Assembly (NCBI GenBank): GCA_018817795.1
Contig: JAHITJ010000117.1
Span: 47,501 to 111,500, forward strand
Length of the DNA stretch: 64,000 nt
Source: Myxococcota bacterium
GTDB lineage: Bacteria; Myxococcota_A; Polyangia; HGW-17
Direction: 5' to 3'
The position numbers and the translations under genes are program-made. Positions 1 through 14,498 of this stretch are shown in pieces. The notes beneath the pieces were generated by a model that ran no database searches, was not told the origin of the DNA, and saw only the letters and a list, made by a program, of their open reading frames with translations. How positions within the stretch are numbered: the stretch's first letter is position 1; every line of letters starts with the position of its first letter.

Positions 1-1
1 G

Positions 2-154
2 GTGTCCTGGCCCATCGCCCGGGGTGCCACCTGGCTCCCCAAACTGGCCACGGGGCTGCCCGTCCAGTTCCGGCTGAGGTTCGATCTGGGCGACGAGACC
101 GAATTCCTGATCGACAAGAAGGACACGATCAGGATCAACCCGTTTTCCCTGTGA
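2..154 (+). CDS. C-terminal fragment of a CDS truncated by the window start; product unknown
   Basis: Open frame from base 2 to TGA at 152-154 (VSWPIARGATWLPKLATGLPVQFRLRFDLGDETEFLIDKKDTIRINPFSL), directly abutting the next CDS. Confidence 0.5.
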   Translation: MSWPIARGATWLPKLATGLPVQFRLRFDLGDETEFLIDKKDTIRINPFSL

Positions 155-165
155 TGGAGGTACCC

Positions 166-528
166 ATGACCCGCGAAGATCAGATTCAGGTGTGCAAACT
201 GGTGGCACAGGCCATCTTCATCGATGGCCAGCTCACCGACAACGAAATGCAGATGTTCGACCGGCTGCTTTCGCACTTCGAGATCACGCCGGCAGAAAAG
301 AAGATCATCGTCGCGCGAAACCTCGACGATGATGTCAGCGCGATGGCCCAGGCGATCCAGGGGGAGGACGGAAAGATCGAGGCGCTGGTCCAGCTGGCCC
401 AGGCGATCTCGGCCGACGGCCACACCACCGGCTCGGAAAGGGACATCCTCCTTCGCTGCGCATCCGCGATGGGGATCACGTCTGAAAAACTGAAGGAAAT
501 CGTCGCCCCCCACATCATTCTGGACTGA
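166..528 (+). CDS. TerB-like (tellurite resistance TerB family) protein
   Basis: ~120 aa acidic helical protein with TerB-type repeats (IDGQLTDNEMQMFDRLL / ADGHTTGSERDILL); GTG at 151 is an alternative start. Confidence 0.65.
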   Translation: MTREDQIQVCKLVAQAIFIDGQLTDNEMQMFDRLLSHFEITPAEKKIIVARNLDDDVSAMAQAIQGEDGKIEALVQLAQAISADGHTTGSERDILLRCASAMGITSEKLKEIVAPHIILD

Positions 529-582
529 TTTTTTCAGTCGAAAATTTGATTGGGTGCGGTTTGCCTGCTACACCAGCAATCG

Positions 583-1395
583 ATGCTGCGTTCATTCCTT
601 CTATTCATTTTTCTTTTACTGATCACCCCATTGGCGCTCGCGGATCCCCTGCCCCGCCAATGCAAAGTCAACCGTGAAGGCCGTCTCCAGTGCTCCCTGC
701 AGGGCACCACGCGCGGACGAGCCCTTCAGAAGTTTGACGCCACGACCTTCCCCATGGATCAAATCCGGAAATCCAGATCGCCGCTCTCGGTGGGCCTTCC
801 CTTCGCGGGCCGTCTGCACCGTCCGGCGGCCATGCCGGTCTCGGGCAAGGGCTTCCTGCTGCTGGCCCGCACCCAGGAACGCAATCACGGCTGGGCGCTC
901 CCTGAGCTCGTCGAGCTGCTCACCTCCTCGGCCGCCCGCGTGGCCCGCCTGTACCCGAAGTCCATCCTCACCGTGGGAGATTTGAGCCCCCGCGGCGGAG
1001 GCTACGCGCCCGGACACCGCTCGCACCAGAGCGGGCGCGACGTGGACCTGGGTTTTTACATCGTGGACGGCCGCTCGCGCTACCAGATCGTGACCACGGA
1101 ATTCGTGCACTTCAACGAGTCCGCGCGCGGGTCTGGCAAGTACGCGCACCTGATGTTCGATCTCGAGCGCAACTGGGAGTTCGTCGAGGCGCTGGTGTCG
1201 CACAAGACCGTGCACGTCCAGAAAATCTTCATCAGTTCCCAGCTGCGTGATCTACTCCTGCAGTATGCCGATGCCGTGGCACGTCCTGCTGACGTTCTCC
1301 GCCGCGCGCGGGCTGCCTTGAGCGTGGACACAGCCCACGGCGACCACTTCCACGTGCGCATCGCCTGCCCGGACAACCAGCCCCACTGTCGCTGA
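583..1395 (+). CDS. mepA: Penicillin-insensitive murein endopeptidase (MepA, M74 family)
   Basis: Signal peptide MLRSFLLFIFLLLITPLALA; HRSHQSGRDVDLGFY and HGDHFHVRIACP metal-binding motifs. Confidence 0.85.
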   Translation: MLRSFLLFIFLLLITPLALADPLPRQCKVNREGRLQCSLQGTTRGRALQKFDATTFPMDQIRKSRSPLSVGLPFAGRLHRPAAMPVSGKGFLLLARTQERNHGWALPELVELLTSSAARVARLYPKSILTVGDLSPRGGGYAPGHRSHQSGRDVDLGFYIVDGRSRYQIVTTEFVHFNESARGSGKYAHLMFDLERNWEFVEALVSHKTVHVQKIFISSQLRDLLLQYADAVARPADVLRRARAALSVDTAHGDHFHVRIACPDNQPHCR

Positions 1396-1459
1396 TTTTA
1401 TCCCGTGCCCCTTTGCAGAACCGAATTCAAGATTATATTGCCCGCCGGAGGTTCATGAC

Positions 1460-3934
<2,475 letters not shown>

Positions 3935-3991
3935 CCGGTATTTGAAGAGAAAACGAGGGGACGTCGGAGGGGCACCGGAGAAGCCGGGAGG

Positions 3992-5197
3992 CTAGGCCGC
4001 TGCGGCTTCCTTTTTGACGGGCTTCTTGACGAAGAAGGTGATCAGGATCGAGACGATCAGCAGGGCACCGGCCAGGTAGAAGGCGTACTTGAACGAGCCC
4101 GTCCGCTTCTGGATGATGCCGGCGCCCACGGCCATGATGGAGCCCACGCCCCAGGCGGTGAAGACCAGGCCGTAGTTCACGCCGAAGTTCTTCAGACCGA
4201 AGAAATCCTTGGTGATCGAGGGGAACAGGGCCAGGTTGGAGCCGTAGCAGGCACCGATCAGGATCGCCGCCGGAATCAGCAGGGACACGCTGTCCATCAT
4301 GGGCATCAGGAACATCAGGATCATCTGAAGCGCCGTGAAGATCTGCATGGTGCGGATGCGTCCGAGCTTGTCCGAGAAGGATCCGGCGATCAGGCGACCA
4401 CCTGCGTTGCCGATGGCCAGCAGGGCCACAAGGATGAAGCCGCCCTTGTAGCCTGCCTGGGCCTGCACCACGACGGCGAGCTTGCCGATGACCATGAGGC
4501 CTGCACCGGCGTTGAAGGCGTACATGAGCCACAGCAGATAGAAATGCGGGGTCGAGAGGACTTCCTTGACGGTGAAATCATTGGCGGTGTTGACCTTGGT
4601 GCCGGCCGCTGCCGCTACCACCGGAGGATTCACGAGCAACTGGGCGAGCCCGACGACGACGATGAGGAACGCGATGCCCAGGATCAACAGGGTCCGGGGA
4701 ACACCGTACGCGCCGATCATGGTCTTGGCCAGGGGGGAGATGTAGACCGACGCTAGGCCAAAGCCGGCCACCACGATGCCGGCGATCATGCCGGTCTTGG
4801 CCGGCGGGAACCATTTCACAGCGGGCGGGGTGGCCGCGGCGTAGCCGAAGCCGATGCCCGTGCCGGCGATGACGCCGAAGGCGATGATGTACATCAGCAC
4901 GGAACTGAAGAAACTGGCGAGGATCAGCCCGGCCCCGATGAGCACGCCGCCGATGGTGGCGACCAGCCGCGGGGAGAGCTTGTCCTGAAGGCGGCCGGCC
5001 GGGACCATCATGAACGCGAACACCAGGCAGGCGACGGTGTAGGGCCAGGCCTTGTCAGCCTCGTCCCAACCCCAGCTCGCCGGGATGCTCTTGGAGATGA
5101 CGCTCCAGGTGTACAGGACACCCAGCGCCAGGTTGATGCCGGTGCCCGCCAGGGTGACGATCCAGCCCTTCTTCGATCCGATCACAGATTCCGTCAT
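3992..5197 (-). CDS. MFS transporter, oxalate/formate antiporter (OFA) family
   Basis: 12-TM-like MFS protein; [48 protein letters not shown] typical of OFA family; start set at MTESVIG. Confidence 0.8.
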   Translation of the reverse strand: MTESVIGSKKGWIVTLAGTGINLALGVLYTWSVISKSIPASWGWDEADKAWPYTVACLVFAFMMVPAGRLQDKLSPRLVATIGGVLIGAGLILASFFSSVLMYIIAFGVIAGTGIGFGYAAATPPAVKWFPPAKTGMIAGIVVAGFGLASVYISPLAKTMIGAYGVPRTLLILGIAFLIVVVGLAQLLVNPPVVAAAAGTKVNTANDFTVKEVLSTPHFYLLWLMYAFNAGAGLMVIGKLAVVVQAQAGYKGGFILVALLAIGNAGGRLIAGSFSDKLGRIRTMQIFTALQMILMFLMPMMDSVSLLIPAAILIGACYGSNLALFPSITKDFFGLKNFGVNYGLVFTAWGVGSIMAVGAGIIQKRTGSFKYAFYLAGALLIVSILITFFVKKPVKKEAAAA

Positions 5198-5314
5198 GAG
5201 AAACTCCTTACTTGTGAAAAAAATGAAAAACACTTGTTCAGGCGGGTCGATTTGTATCGAAAAAAAGCCGTCCTGTCAATGGAATTTGGGTGTTTTTGAG
5301 GCAGTCTGGAGAGG

Positions 5315-6103
5315 TTACTCGGGAATCACGCACTGGCAGGGATCTTCAGTGATGGCGGGGTCGCAGCCCAGGGAAATCGCCCCCTCGCCCTGGTCGGTGA
5401 CGCACTTGTCGGCGCAGTTGAAGTAGTCGTAGTAGTAGGAATCATTGCAGATCGCCACCTGACCACCATCCATGCACAGGATGTCGGAGGGCACGCACTC
5501 GGCGATGTCGCCGTCGATCATGTCATATTCGCAGTTGCACAGGTTCTCGGTGTTGTCGGCGGTGCAGCCCAGGTAGGACGAGTAATCCGGACCGAGGGTG
5601 GTCTTGCAGTACTGGTCGCAGGTGAGGGTGGCCGGGGTGCCGGTGAAATCCCCGTAGCCCTGGGTCATGTCGCAGTACGTGATGTACTCGTCGTCCTGGC
5701 AGTAGATTTCGTCGGGATAGCACTGGGCGATCATGCCGTCGATCTGATCATAGTCGCACTGGCAGCGGTTGTCGGCGTTCTCGGCGCTGCAGCCGTGGCT
5801 GGTCCAGTCGACCCCGTAGTTGGCCACGCAGTAGTCGTTGCAGTCGACGACCTGCCGGACGTGATTCTCGTCACAGAAGACGAGGGTATCGACGTCGCGG
5901 CACATGGCGTCGCCGGTCGTGCAGACATCGGGGTTCTCCTCGAGGGGCACGGTGCAGCCGGCGCCCAGGAGCAGCCCGAGGCCCGAGGCCACGGCGGCTC
6001 CGACAGCCAGCCTGCCGGGCGTGGAAACCAGGCTTGATTTGACTGGATATTTTGGGGTTTGAACGGAAGAAACTGGACGTAGGCTAAAATATTTGGATTT
6101 CAT
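5315..6103 (-). CDS. Cys-rich lipoprotein with three tandem ~60-aa Cys-rich repeats
   Basis: Lipobox-like LLGAGC; three repeats with GC..(E/D)N..C.C.YD.IDG.IA.C.PD...C. Confidence 0.7.
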   Translation of the reverse strand: MKSKYFSLRPVSSVQTPKYPVKSSLVSTPGRLAVGAAVASGLGLLLGAGCTVPLEENPDVCTTGDAMCRDVDTLVFCDENHVRQVVDCNDYCVANYGVDWTSHGCSAENADNRCQCDYDQIDGMIAQCYPDEIYCQDDEYITYCDMTQGYGDFTGTPATLTCDQYCKTTLGPDYSSYLGCTADNTENLCNCEYDMIDGDIAECVPSDILCMDGGQVAICNDSYYYDYFNCADKCVTDQGEGAISLGCDPAITEDPCQCVIPE

Positions 6104-6169
6104 GGGAAGACTCCTTGTGGAAGACCGCAGGTATTGTAGCACGCCGAAATGCAGGCGCAACGGTCATTT

Positions 6170-7546
<1,377 letters not shown>

Positions 7547-7605
7547 GGCAATGACCTCCGGAAAAGAATGGACCGGCCCACCCTACCCCGATTGTCCTGC
7601 CGAGT

Positions 7606-8121
7606 TCAACCCGGAAAATGGAAGCAATCCAACTGGTGGAAATCCGGCTTATCCCCGGGCAGGGGAACGTAGGAACCGTGGAAACGCTGCGGGCCGAGGA
7701 TGGTGGTGACGTTGAACGCGCACAGTCCGGCAGGAAGCACCGCACAGGGAATGCGCACGCACACCTCCCAGCGATCTTCCCCGCACCGCCACGTATGCCC
7801 AAGCGGCTCGAACTCGGAGACGATGTTCCGGCAGCCGTGAAGCATCAGCAGCCAGTAGTGACCATGGGGCCCCAGCTCCAGCTCGAGGTAGCGCTCCCCT
7901 GCCCCAAGCAGGAAGACCTCGATCACGTCATGCCGCCAAAGTTCCTCGAAGCGGCCGGCGGGGCCCGGCGGAGGAGGCTGTCCTGTGACCGGACCGGAAA
8001 CAGTGACGCTGCATTGGTCAGCGGACTGATCGATCCGGCACCCGATCCGGGTTTGGTCCGGAGCGCCCGGCTCATGAAAATGCGGGGAAAACTCGAGTTG
8101 GACGGATGCAGGGAACGGCAT
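7606..8121 (-). CDS. Carbohydrate-binding (DOMON/CBM9-like) domain protein
   Basis: ~171 aa from MPFPASVQLEF; WRHDVIEVFL..YLELELGPHGHYW pattern of CBM9-like proteins. Confidence 0.5.
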   Translation of the reverse strand: MPFPASVQLEFSPHFHEPGAPDQTRIGCRIDQSADQCSVTVSGPVTGQPPPPGPAGRFEELWRHDVIEVFLLGAGERYLELELGPHGHYWLLMLHGCRNIVSEFEPLGHTWRCGEDRWEVCVRIPCAVLPAGLCAFNVTTILGPQRFHGSYVPLPGDKPDFHQLDCFHFPG

Positions 8122-8185
8122 TTTCACACACTGTACAACTTCGGGGAAAAAATGATAGATTGCGTGCGTCACCCAAGGAAAGGAA

Positions 8186-8672
8186 ATGAAGATGTCCGCG
8201 ATCTCCCGGCCCCAAATCGAAGCTCTGACGAAGAACCTGTCGAAGAACTTCAACGACCTGGACCTGAGCAGATGCGATCATCAAGGATGCGGTGTTCGAA
8301 TACTGCCGTTTCAAGGGTGCATCATGGACCGGCGCCCGCGTGAAGAGGTGCCGGTTTGAATCCTGCGACGACATCGTCGGCCTGCCGCTCCACAAGATCC
8401 ACGCCTCGCTCTCCGAGATCTCCGACGACGAGCAGAAGAAGGCCGTCTGCCGGGAGCACTTCGCCCCTCTGGATCCGATCCTCCACGGCAGCGTCCGGGA
8501 ACGCGACGAGGATTCCACCCTCGAGCCATTCTGCCTGTACCGCGATCCCAAGCGGAAGCTCAAGCAACAGCAGAGGGACCAGTGGGATGATGCGGATGAT
8601 TCAGAGTTAGTGCACTTCCTGTCGGATGGTGTGTATATCGAGGAGACCCGTGCGGAAAATCGTTCTAGTTAA
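8186..8672 (+). pseudogene. Pentapeptide-repeat-like protein interrupted by an apparent +1 frameshift near 8270
   Basis: SD AGGAAAGG then ATG 8186: MKMSAISRPQIEALTKNLSKNFNDLDLS; skipping one base at 8270 continues DAIIKDAVFEYCRFKGASWTGARVKRCRFESCDDIVGL... Confidence 0.6.
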
Positions 8673-8741
8673 TATTCGACCGAAAAACAACGAAATAGAC
8701 AGGGTTTCGTAGCCCGCGGGGCGACCGGGGGTTTTTCCTTG

Positions 8742-8759
8742 CAGGCTCCTGGGAGCCTG
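8742..8759. terminator. Candidate bidirectional terminator hairpin between convergent genes
   Basis: CAGGCTCC-TG-GGAGCCTG perfect 8-bp stem followed by T-rich tcttcttct, between the 8672 (+) end and the hppA (-) end. Confidence 0.5.
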
Positions 8760-8802
8760 TCTTCTTCTCATCTGAGTTGGCAGGTGGAATGGAATGCGAA
8801 AA

Positions 8803-11124
8803 TTACGGAGTTACCGGAGCGGGAGCCGGGGCCGGGGCCGGACGCGGAATCGGGCCGGGGCCGGACGCGGGACCCATCGGCCGGGGCTGACGGGGCATCA
8901 TGCGGGGACCCATGGGACGCGGACCGGGAACCGGAGCCGGAGCCGGAGCCACCTGCGGAGCCGGGGCGGGGGCGGCCACGACCAGAGCGTTGGTCTTGGG
9001 ATCGGCCTTCGACTCGGCGCCGACGATGAGGGGAGCGATGACCAGCGCCACGACGCTCATGAGCTTGATCAGGATGTTCAGCGAGGGGCCGGACGTGTCT
9101 TTGAACGGATCGCCGACGGTGTCGCCGGTGACGGCGGCCTTGTGGGCGTCGGACTTCTTGCCACCGAAATTGCCGTCTTCAATGTATTTCTTGGCATTGT
9201 CCCAGGAGCCGCCTGCGTTGGCCTGGAAGATGGCCAGCAGGACGCCCGAGACGGTGACGCCGGCGAGCATGCCGCCCAGCGCGAACTTGTTCCAGAAACC
9301 GACGATGACGGGAACGGACACGGCCAGCAGGCCCGGGACGATCATCTTGCGGATCGCGGCCTTGGTGGAGATCTCCACGCACTTGGCGTAGTCGGCCTTG
9401 GCGGTGCCTTCGAGCAGACCGGGGATCTCCTTGAACTGGCGGCGGACCTCGATGATCATTTCGTTGGCGGCTTCACCGACGGCGGTCATGCACATCGCGG
9501 AGAACAGGAACGGCAGCATGGCGCCGAAGAACAGGCCGGCCATGACCACGGGGTTGGAGACATCGATGGTCGGTACCTTGGCCTGAATCTGGAACGCAGA
9601 GAACAGGGCCAGGGCGGTCAGGGCGGCGGAGCCGATGGCGAAGCCCTTGCCGATCGCGGCGGTGGTGTTGCCCACGGCGTCAAGTTTGTCGGTGCGCTCG
9701 CGCACCTCGGGGGGAAGTTCGGCCATCTCGGCCAGACCACCGGCGTTGTCGGCGATGGGACCGTAGGCGTCAACGGCCAGCTGGATGCCCGTGGTGGACA
9801 GCATGCCCAGGGCGGCCACGGCGATGCCGTAGAGGCCGGCGAGCTTGAAGGAGACCATGATCGCGATGCAGATCCAGATGATCGGAAGTGCGGTGGAGAC
9901 CATGCCGTTGGCCAGGCCGGCGATGATGTTGGTGGCAGCGCCGGTCTGGGAGGCCATGGCGATCTTGTGGACCGGGGCGCGATCCTTGGAGCAGTAGTAT
10001 TCGGTGGTCACGCCGACGGCGATGCCCGCGAGCAGACCGATGACCGTGGCGCCGAAGAGCTTCAGCCAGGTGGCCTTCACGATGCCGTAGCCGAGCACGT
10101 GCATCTTCACTTCAACCGGGACCATCCAGTAGCAGATGCCGGCGGTGGCGAACAGCATGAGGATCGCAGCGCCGAAGGTGCCGATATTGAGCGCAGTCTG
10201 GGGGCTGCCGCCTTCCTTGGTGGACACCATGAACGTGCCCAGGATCGAGGCGATGACACCGACACCGGCGAGCATCAGGGGAAGCAGGACCAGGCGCAGC
10301 TCGGGGGAACCCTCGTAGTTGCCGACCCAGCCCGCGCCGAACGACAGGACCATGGTGCCGACGATGGCGCCGACATACGATTCGAACAGGTCCGCGCCCA
10401 TGCCGGCCACGTCGCCGACGTTGTCACCGACGTTGTCGGCGATGGTGGCGGGGTTGCGCGGGTCGTCCTCGGGAATGCCGGCTTCGATCTTGCCGACCAG
10501 GTCAGCGCCGACGTCGGCGGCCTTGGTGTAGATGCCGCCGCCCACGCGGGCGAACAGCGCGATCGAGGAGGCGCCCAGGCTGTAGCCGGAGACGACGGTG
10601 ATCGAGTTGCGGAGGCCGACTTCACCGGTGCCGACGATGCCGAGCATGTAATAGATGATGAGCAGGGTGCCCAGGCCCAGCAGGGCCAGACCGACGACGC
10701 TCATGCCCATGACGGTGCCGCCGGAGAACGCGACGCGCAGCGCCTTGTTCAGGCTGGTGCGGGCGGCCGCTGTGGTGCGGACGTTGGCCAGGGTGGCCAC
10801 CTTCATGCCGAAGTACCCGGAGAGGACCGAGCACAGCGCACCGATGATGAACGAGAACGCCATCAGGGGATGCTTGAAGTTTTCAGGGGTGCTCTTGCCG
10901 AGCATGTTGGAGATGATCAGGAGCGCGGCCACGCCGAGCACGAACCAGATCAGGACGCGGTATTCTGCGTTGAGGAACGCCATGGCGCCTTCGCGCACAT
11001 AACCGGAAATCTCTCTCATCCGATCGGTACCGGTATCCTGCTTCTTGATCCACTGCGTCTTCCAGAACGCGAACAACAGGGCTGCCAGGCCGAACGCCGG
11101 CACGACATAGAAAAGATTGTTCAT
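8803..11124 (-). CDS. hppA: Membrane-bound (Na+/H+-pumping) pyrophosphatase, predicted K+-dependent type
   Basis: 773 aa; multiple V-PPase motifs ([46 protein letters not shown]); P/A/G-rich C-terminal tail. Confidence 0.95.
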   Translation of the reverse strand: MNNLFYVVPAFGLAALLFAFWKTQWIKKQDTGTDRMREISGYVREGAMAFLNAEYRVLIWFVLGVAALLIISNMLGKSTPENFKHPLMAFSFIIGALCSVLSGYFGMKVATLANVRTTAAARTSLNKALRVAFSGGTVMGMSVVGLALLGLGTLLIIYYMLGIVGTGEVGLRNSITVVSGYSLGASSIALFARVGGGIYTKAADVGADLVGKIEAGIPEDDPRNPATIADNVGDNVGDVAGMGADLFESYVGAIVGTMVLSFGAGWVGNYEGSPELRLVLLPLMLAGVGVIASILGTFMVSTKEGGSPQTALNIGTFGAAILMLFATAGICYWMVPVEVKMHVLGYGIVKATWLKLFGATVIGLLAGIAVGVTTEYYCSKDRAPVHKIAMASQTGAATNIIAGLANGMVSTALPIIWICIAIMVSFKLAGLYGIAVAALGMLSTTGIQLAVDAYGPIADNAGGLAEMAELPPEVRERTDKLDAVGNTTAAIGKGFAIGSAALTALALFSAFQIQAKVPTIDVSNPVVMAGLFFGAMLPFLFSAMCMTAVGEAANEMIIEVRRQFKEIPGLLEGTAKADYAKCVEISTKAAIRKMIVPGLLAVSVPVIVGFWNKFALGGMLAGVTVSGVLLAIFQANAGGSWDNAKKYIEDGNFGGKKSDAHKAAVTGDTVGDPFKDTSGPSLNILIKLMSVVALVIAPLIVGAESKADPKTNALVVAAPAPAPQVAPAPAPVPGPRPMGPRMMPRQPRPMGPASGPGPIPRPAPAPAPAPVTP

Positions 11125-11240
11125 TCTGTTACCTCCTTGGTTGGTTGTGGTTGGGTTTCAGCCGAGAACTGCTGGAAAATTCGGGAACGCCGTCCCTTTC
11201 CGGATACCGGGTCCGGCAGCGGTAGGGACATGATACAAAA

Positions 11241-11813
11241 TCAGGATTGCCCATTGAAGGCATTCATGGCATAAGTCACGTCCTTCTTCAAGATCGTTTC
11301 CACGATATTCACGCAATTTTCGAGCATGTCGGGAATCACGGGACGCTCGTCAGCTGTGAAAGCCGAAAGAACATATTCCACCATGTCGCCGGGAGGGCGC
11401 CCCACCCCCAGACGGACTCGGGCATATTCGGGACCGCCCACCGTACCGGAGATGGATTTCAGGCCGTTGTGGCCGCCGTTTCCGCCGCCGAGCTTCACGC
11501 GCAGCCGCCCGAAGGCCAGGTCCACGTCGTCGTGCAGCACGATCAGCCGGTCGCGATCCACCCCGAGATGCCGCATGGCCGCTGCGATCGATCGCCCGGA
11601 GATGTTCATGTACGTGTGAGGAAACAGAAGGGCCACGTCGCAGCCATCCACGACGGTCTGCACATACTCGCCCTCGAAGCGTTTGCGGAAGGGGGGGGCA
11701 CACCATTTCTGGGCGCAAAGAAAAAGGGCACGCGCACCGAGGTTGTGGCGGGTGCGGGCATATTCCGGTCCTGGATTTCCCAGTCCGGCGATGAGAAAGC
11801 CTTGAAAGGTCAC
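11241..11813 (-). CDS. pth: Peptidyl-tRNA hydrolase
   Basis: AGLGNPGPEYARTRHNLGARAL, LHDDVDLAFGRLRVKLGGGNGGHNGLKSI. Confidence 0.96.
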   Translation of the reverse strand: MTFQGFLIAGLGNPGPEYARTRHNLGARALFLCAQKWCAPPFRKRFEGEYVQTVVDGCDVALLFPHTYMNISGRSIAAAMRHLGVDRDRLIVLHDDVDLAFGRLRVKLGGGNGGHNGLKSISGTVGGPEYARVRLGVGRPPGDMVEYVLSAFTADERPVIPDMLENCVNIVETILKKDVTYAMNAFNGQS

Positions 11814-11840
11814 CTGTCGGTCAACCTGTGGCTCAACGGA

Positions 11841-12506
11841 TTATTTCTTGCCGGGAGCAGGCTTCGCAGGAGCGGCCTTCGCGGGGGCTGCGGCCTTCGC
11901 GGGAGCGGCGGCAGGAGTGGCGGCGACAGCGCCTTCCTCAGGACGATCGTCCTTGCCGCCGGACACGATGACGAGCGCCTGGCGGGGGGAAAGCCGGATG
12001 TTGATGCCTTCGGGCAGCTTCAGGTTTTCGACGCGCAGAACCGAACCCAGGCCCATCGAGGTCACATCCTGCTCGATGAAGGCGGGCACTTCGGAGGCGG
12101 CGCATCGGACCGGAAGATGGCTCATGGTCAGGCGGATGGAGCCGCCCAGCTTCACGCCCTCGGAGCGACCGGTGATGCGGAAGTTGACCGTGGCCGGAAC
12201 CAGATCGTTGGGCGCGGTGCGCAGGAAGTCCACGTGCTTGATCGCGCCGGTCATCGTGTCGAACTGGACGTCACGGATGAACACGGGCACTTCTTCCTTG
12301 CCTTCGATGTCCAGCAGGAAGTACGTGTTGCGCTTCTTCTCGGGATCCATGGTCTTGATCAGATCCCGGGGATTCAGTTTAAGGGAGACCGACGGCAGCT
12401 TCTTGCCGTACAGCACCGCCGGGATCATGGCGCTGGCGCGCAGACGGTGGTTTTCGTTCTTCCCAGTGGCAGTTCTCATTTCGACGGACAGTTTTACGGG
12501 TTCCAT
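11841..12506 (-). CDS. rplY: 50S ribosomal protein L25/Ctc family with Ala/Pro/Lys-rich C-terminal tail
   Basis: L25-TL5 domain organisation, adjacent to pth and prs (common synteny); tail AAATPAAAPAKAAAPAKAAPAKPAPGKK. Confidence 0.92.
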   Translation of the reverse strand: MEPVKLSVEMRTATGKNENHRLRASAMIPAVLYGKKLPSVSLKLNPRDLIKTMDPEKKRNTYFLLDIEGKEEVPVFIRDVQFDTMTGAIKHVDFLRTAPNDLVPATVNFRITGRSEGVKLGGSIRLTMSHLPVRCAASEVPAFIEQDVTSMGLGSVLRVENLKLPEGINIRLSPRQALVIVSGGKDDRPEEGAVAATPAAAPAKAAAPAKAAPAKPAPGKK

Positions 12507-12591
12507 TACTCATACCTCATTTCAAAAGCAACCCCGCTCCTCGGTCGCGTTGCCGGTGCGCGGGACGAACACATATAGCTGAAAATTCTTC

Positions 12592-13536
12592 TCAAGTAAA
12601 GAGTGAACTGATGGAATCTCCATGATGAATGCGTTTGATGGCCTCGCCAAGGAGCCGACCCACCGATAACTGGTGGATTCGTCCGCTCTCGGCGGCCTCC
12701 TGGGACAGGGCGATGGTGTTGGTCACCCACACCTTTTTCAGCGGGGACTTGATGATGTTCTCGACGGCTTTTCCGGAAAAGACGCCATGGGAGGCCGCCG
12801 CATAGACCTCGATGGCGCCCTGGTCGATGACGGCCTGGGCCGCCTTGCTCAGCGTGCCGGCGGTGTCGATCATGTCATCGACGATCACGGCTTTCTTGCC
12901 GGCGACGTCGCCAACGATGTTCATCACCTCGCACTGGTTCGCCTGGGGACGCCGCTTGTCGATGATGGCCAGCGGACAACCCAGACGCATGGAGTAGCCG
13001 CGGGCGCGCTCGGTGCCTCCGGCGTCCGGGCTCACGATCACCAATTCCTCGTTGCGGAACTCATTGCGGATCGCATCGAGCAGCACGGGAAGGCCGGTCA
13101 AATGATCGACCGGAATGTCGAAGAATCCCTGGATCTGGCCGGCGTGGAGATCCATCATCATGACACGGGACGCGCCGGCGGTGGTGATCAGGTTCGCCAC
13201 CAGCTTGGCGGAGATCGGCGTGCGGGGCCGCACCTTGCGGTCCTGCCGGGCATATCCGTAATACGGCAGGATTCCGATGATGGAGCCGGCCGAGGCCCTC
13301 CGAAGCGCGTCAATGATGATGAGCAGATCCATCAGATGCTCGTTCACAGGCATGGATGTCGGCTGGATGACGAAGCAGTTCACGCCGCGGACGTTTTCGT
13401 TGATGGTGACGAAGGTCTCCCCGTCGGAGAACTTGCTGACGGTGATCGAGCCCGGGACGATCTCAAGGTAGCGGCAGATTTCCGCCGTCAGCGCAGTGTT
13501 GGAGGTTCCGGAAAAGACAGCCAAGGATTTGAGCAT
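12592..13536 (-). CDS. prs: Ribose-phosphate pyrophosphokinase
   Basis: SGTSNTALTAEICRYL, VVSPDAGGTERARGYS, AVIVDDMIDTAGTL. Confidence 0.97.
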   Translation of the reverse strand: MLKSLAVFSGTSNTALTAEICRYLEIVPGSITVSKFSDGETFVTINENVRGVNCFVIQPTSMPVNEHLMDLLIIIDALRRASAGSIIGILPYYGYARQDRKVRPRTPISAKLVANLITTAGASRVMMMDLHAGQIQGFFDIPVDHLTGLPVLLDAIRNEFRNEELVIVSPDAGGTERARGYSMRLGCPLAIIDKRRPQANQCEVMNIVGDVAGKKAVIVDDMIDTAGTLSKAAQAVIDQGAIEVYAAASHGVFSGKAVENIIKSPLKKVWVTNTIALSQEAAESGRIHQLSVGRLLGEAIKRIHHGDSISSLFT

Positions 13537-13603
13537 GGCAGCAACACCTCAGGAAAGGAGTGAATACTGAGGGCACCCGCACCTTGCGGATGTCGCCCGG
13601 AAG

Positions 13604-13675
13604 CTGGGCCGGAAGGATTCGAACCTTCGAATGCGGGGACCAAAGCCCCGTGACTTGCCACTTGTCGACGGCCCA
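13604..13675 (-). tRNA. tRNA-Gln (anticodon TTG)
   Basis: Reverse complement TGGGCCGTCGACAAGTGGCAAGTCACGGGGCTTTGGTCCCCGCATTCGAAGGTTCGAATCCTTCCGGCCCAG folds as a cloverleaf; CGGGG-CTTTGGT-CCCCG anticodon arm. Confidence 0.93.
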
Positions 13676-13763
13676 AAGAGACCCGCAGGTCCGACAAACG
13701 GGTGTGATAAATACAGATCTCTGTGAAAAAGTCAACGTCTCGACCAGGGAAAAATGAGCAGGT

Positions 13764-14498
13764 TCAGGCGGCGGACTGGATAGTTCTGGCGCGCTGCCGC
13801 AAAAGTTGGAGGCCATGGTGATGGATCTGAGAGATCCGGCCTTCCGTGAGGGACATCTCATCGGCCAGGGCGCGTGGACTCATTTGTAGGTAATAAATAC
13901 CCTCAATCACGCGGCGCTCCCTGTCGGGCAGGAGTTCGACCCATCCGGACACCAGCAGCCGCTCTTCATGATGAAGGCAGGCCTCTTCGGGCAGGGGGAC
14001 GCTCTCGTCGGCGATGAAGTCGAGGAGGCTGCCGTCCTCATCGTTTTCCAGACGGGAGAAGTGGATCGTGTGGCCGGCAGCGCGGATTCTCTGGGTTTTG
14101 AGGACCATCGACTCGGTCATGCCGGTCAGGGAGCAGAGGGTATCCAGTTGGGGGGTCTCCCCGTTCTCGGAGAGGTGGGTGGCCACCGACTTTTCAACGA
14201 GCCTGACCTGCCGGCGCTGCGTCCGGGTCAGCGGGTCCTTCTGCCGCAGTTCATCAAGAATGGCGCCCTGTACGCGATTCTTTGCATAGGGCCAAAAGTG
14301 GTTTTTTTCAATGGAGTCGAACCGTGAGGCCGACTCAATCAGGCCGATCATGGCTGCGGAGAGGATCTCCTGGCGATCTTCGAGGGAAAGGTGCTGACCA
14401 TGACGTCGCACCAGCCGGCGGACATGGGGAAGGTGTTCGAGAATCAAGGCATGTTCTGGACTTGGCGATCGTCGCAGGGACTGAATCAGGGCAATCAT
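13764..14498 (-). CDS. RNA polymerase sigma factor, FliA/sigma-28-like
   Basis: Region 2 (LSLEDRQEILSAAMIGLIESASRFD, YAKNRVQGAILDELR) and region 4 (LPDRERRVIEGIYYLQMSPRALADEMSLTEGRISQIHHHGLQLLR). Confidence 0.85.
   Translation of the reverse strand: MIALIQSLRRSPSPEHALILEHLPHVRRLVRRHGQHLSLEDRQEILSAAMIGLIESASRFDSIEKNHFWPYAKNRVQGAILDELRQKDPLTRTQRRQVRLVEKSVATHLSENGETPQLDTLCSLTGMTESMVLKTQRIRAAGHTIHFSRLENDEDGSLLDFIADESVPLPEEACLHHEERLLVSGWVELLPDRERRVIEGIYYLQMSPRALADEMSLTEGRISQIHHHGLQLLRQRARTIQSAA

Noticed and set aside
8794-11274. 826-aa + ORF antisense to hppA
   Set aside because: Composition bias (G/D/H/R-rich), no motif; hppA is clear on the minus strand
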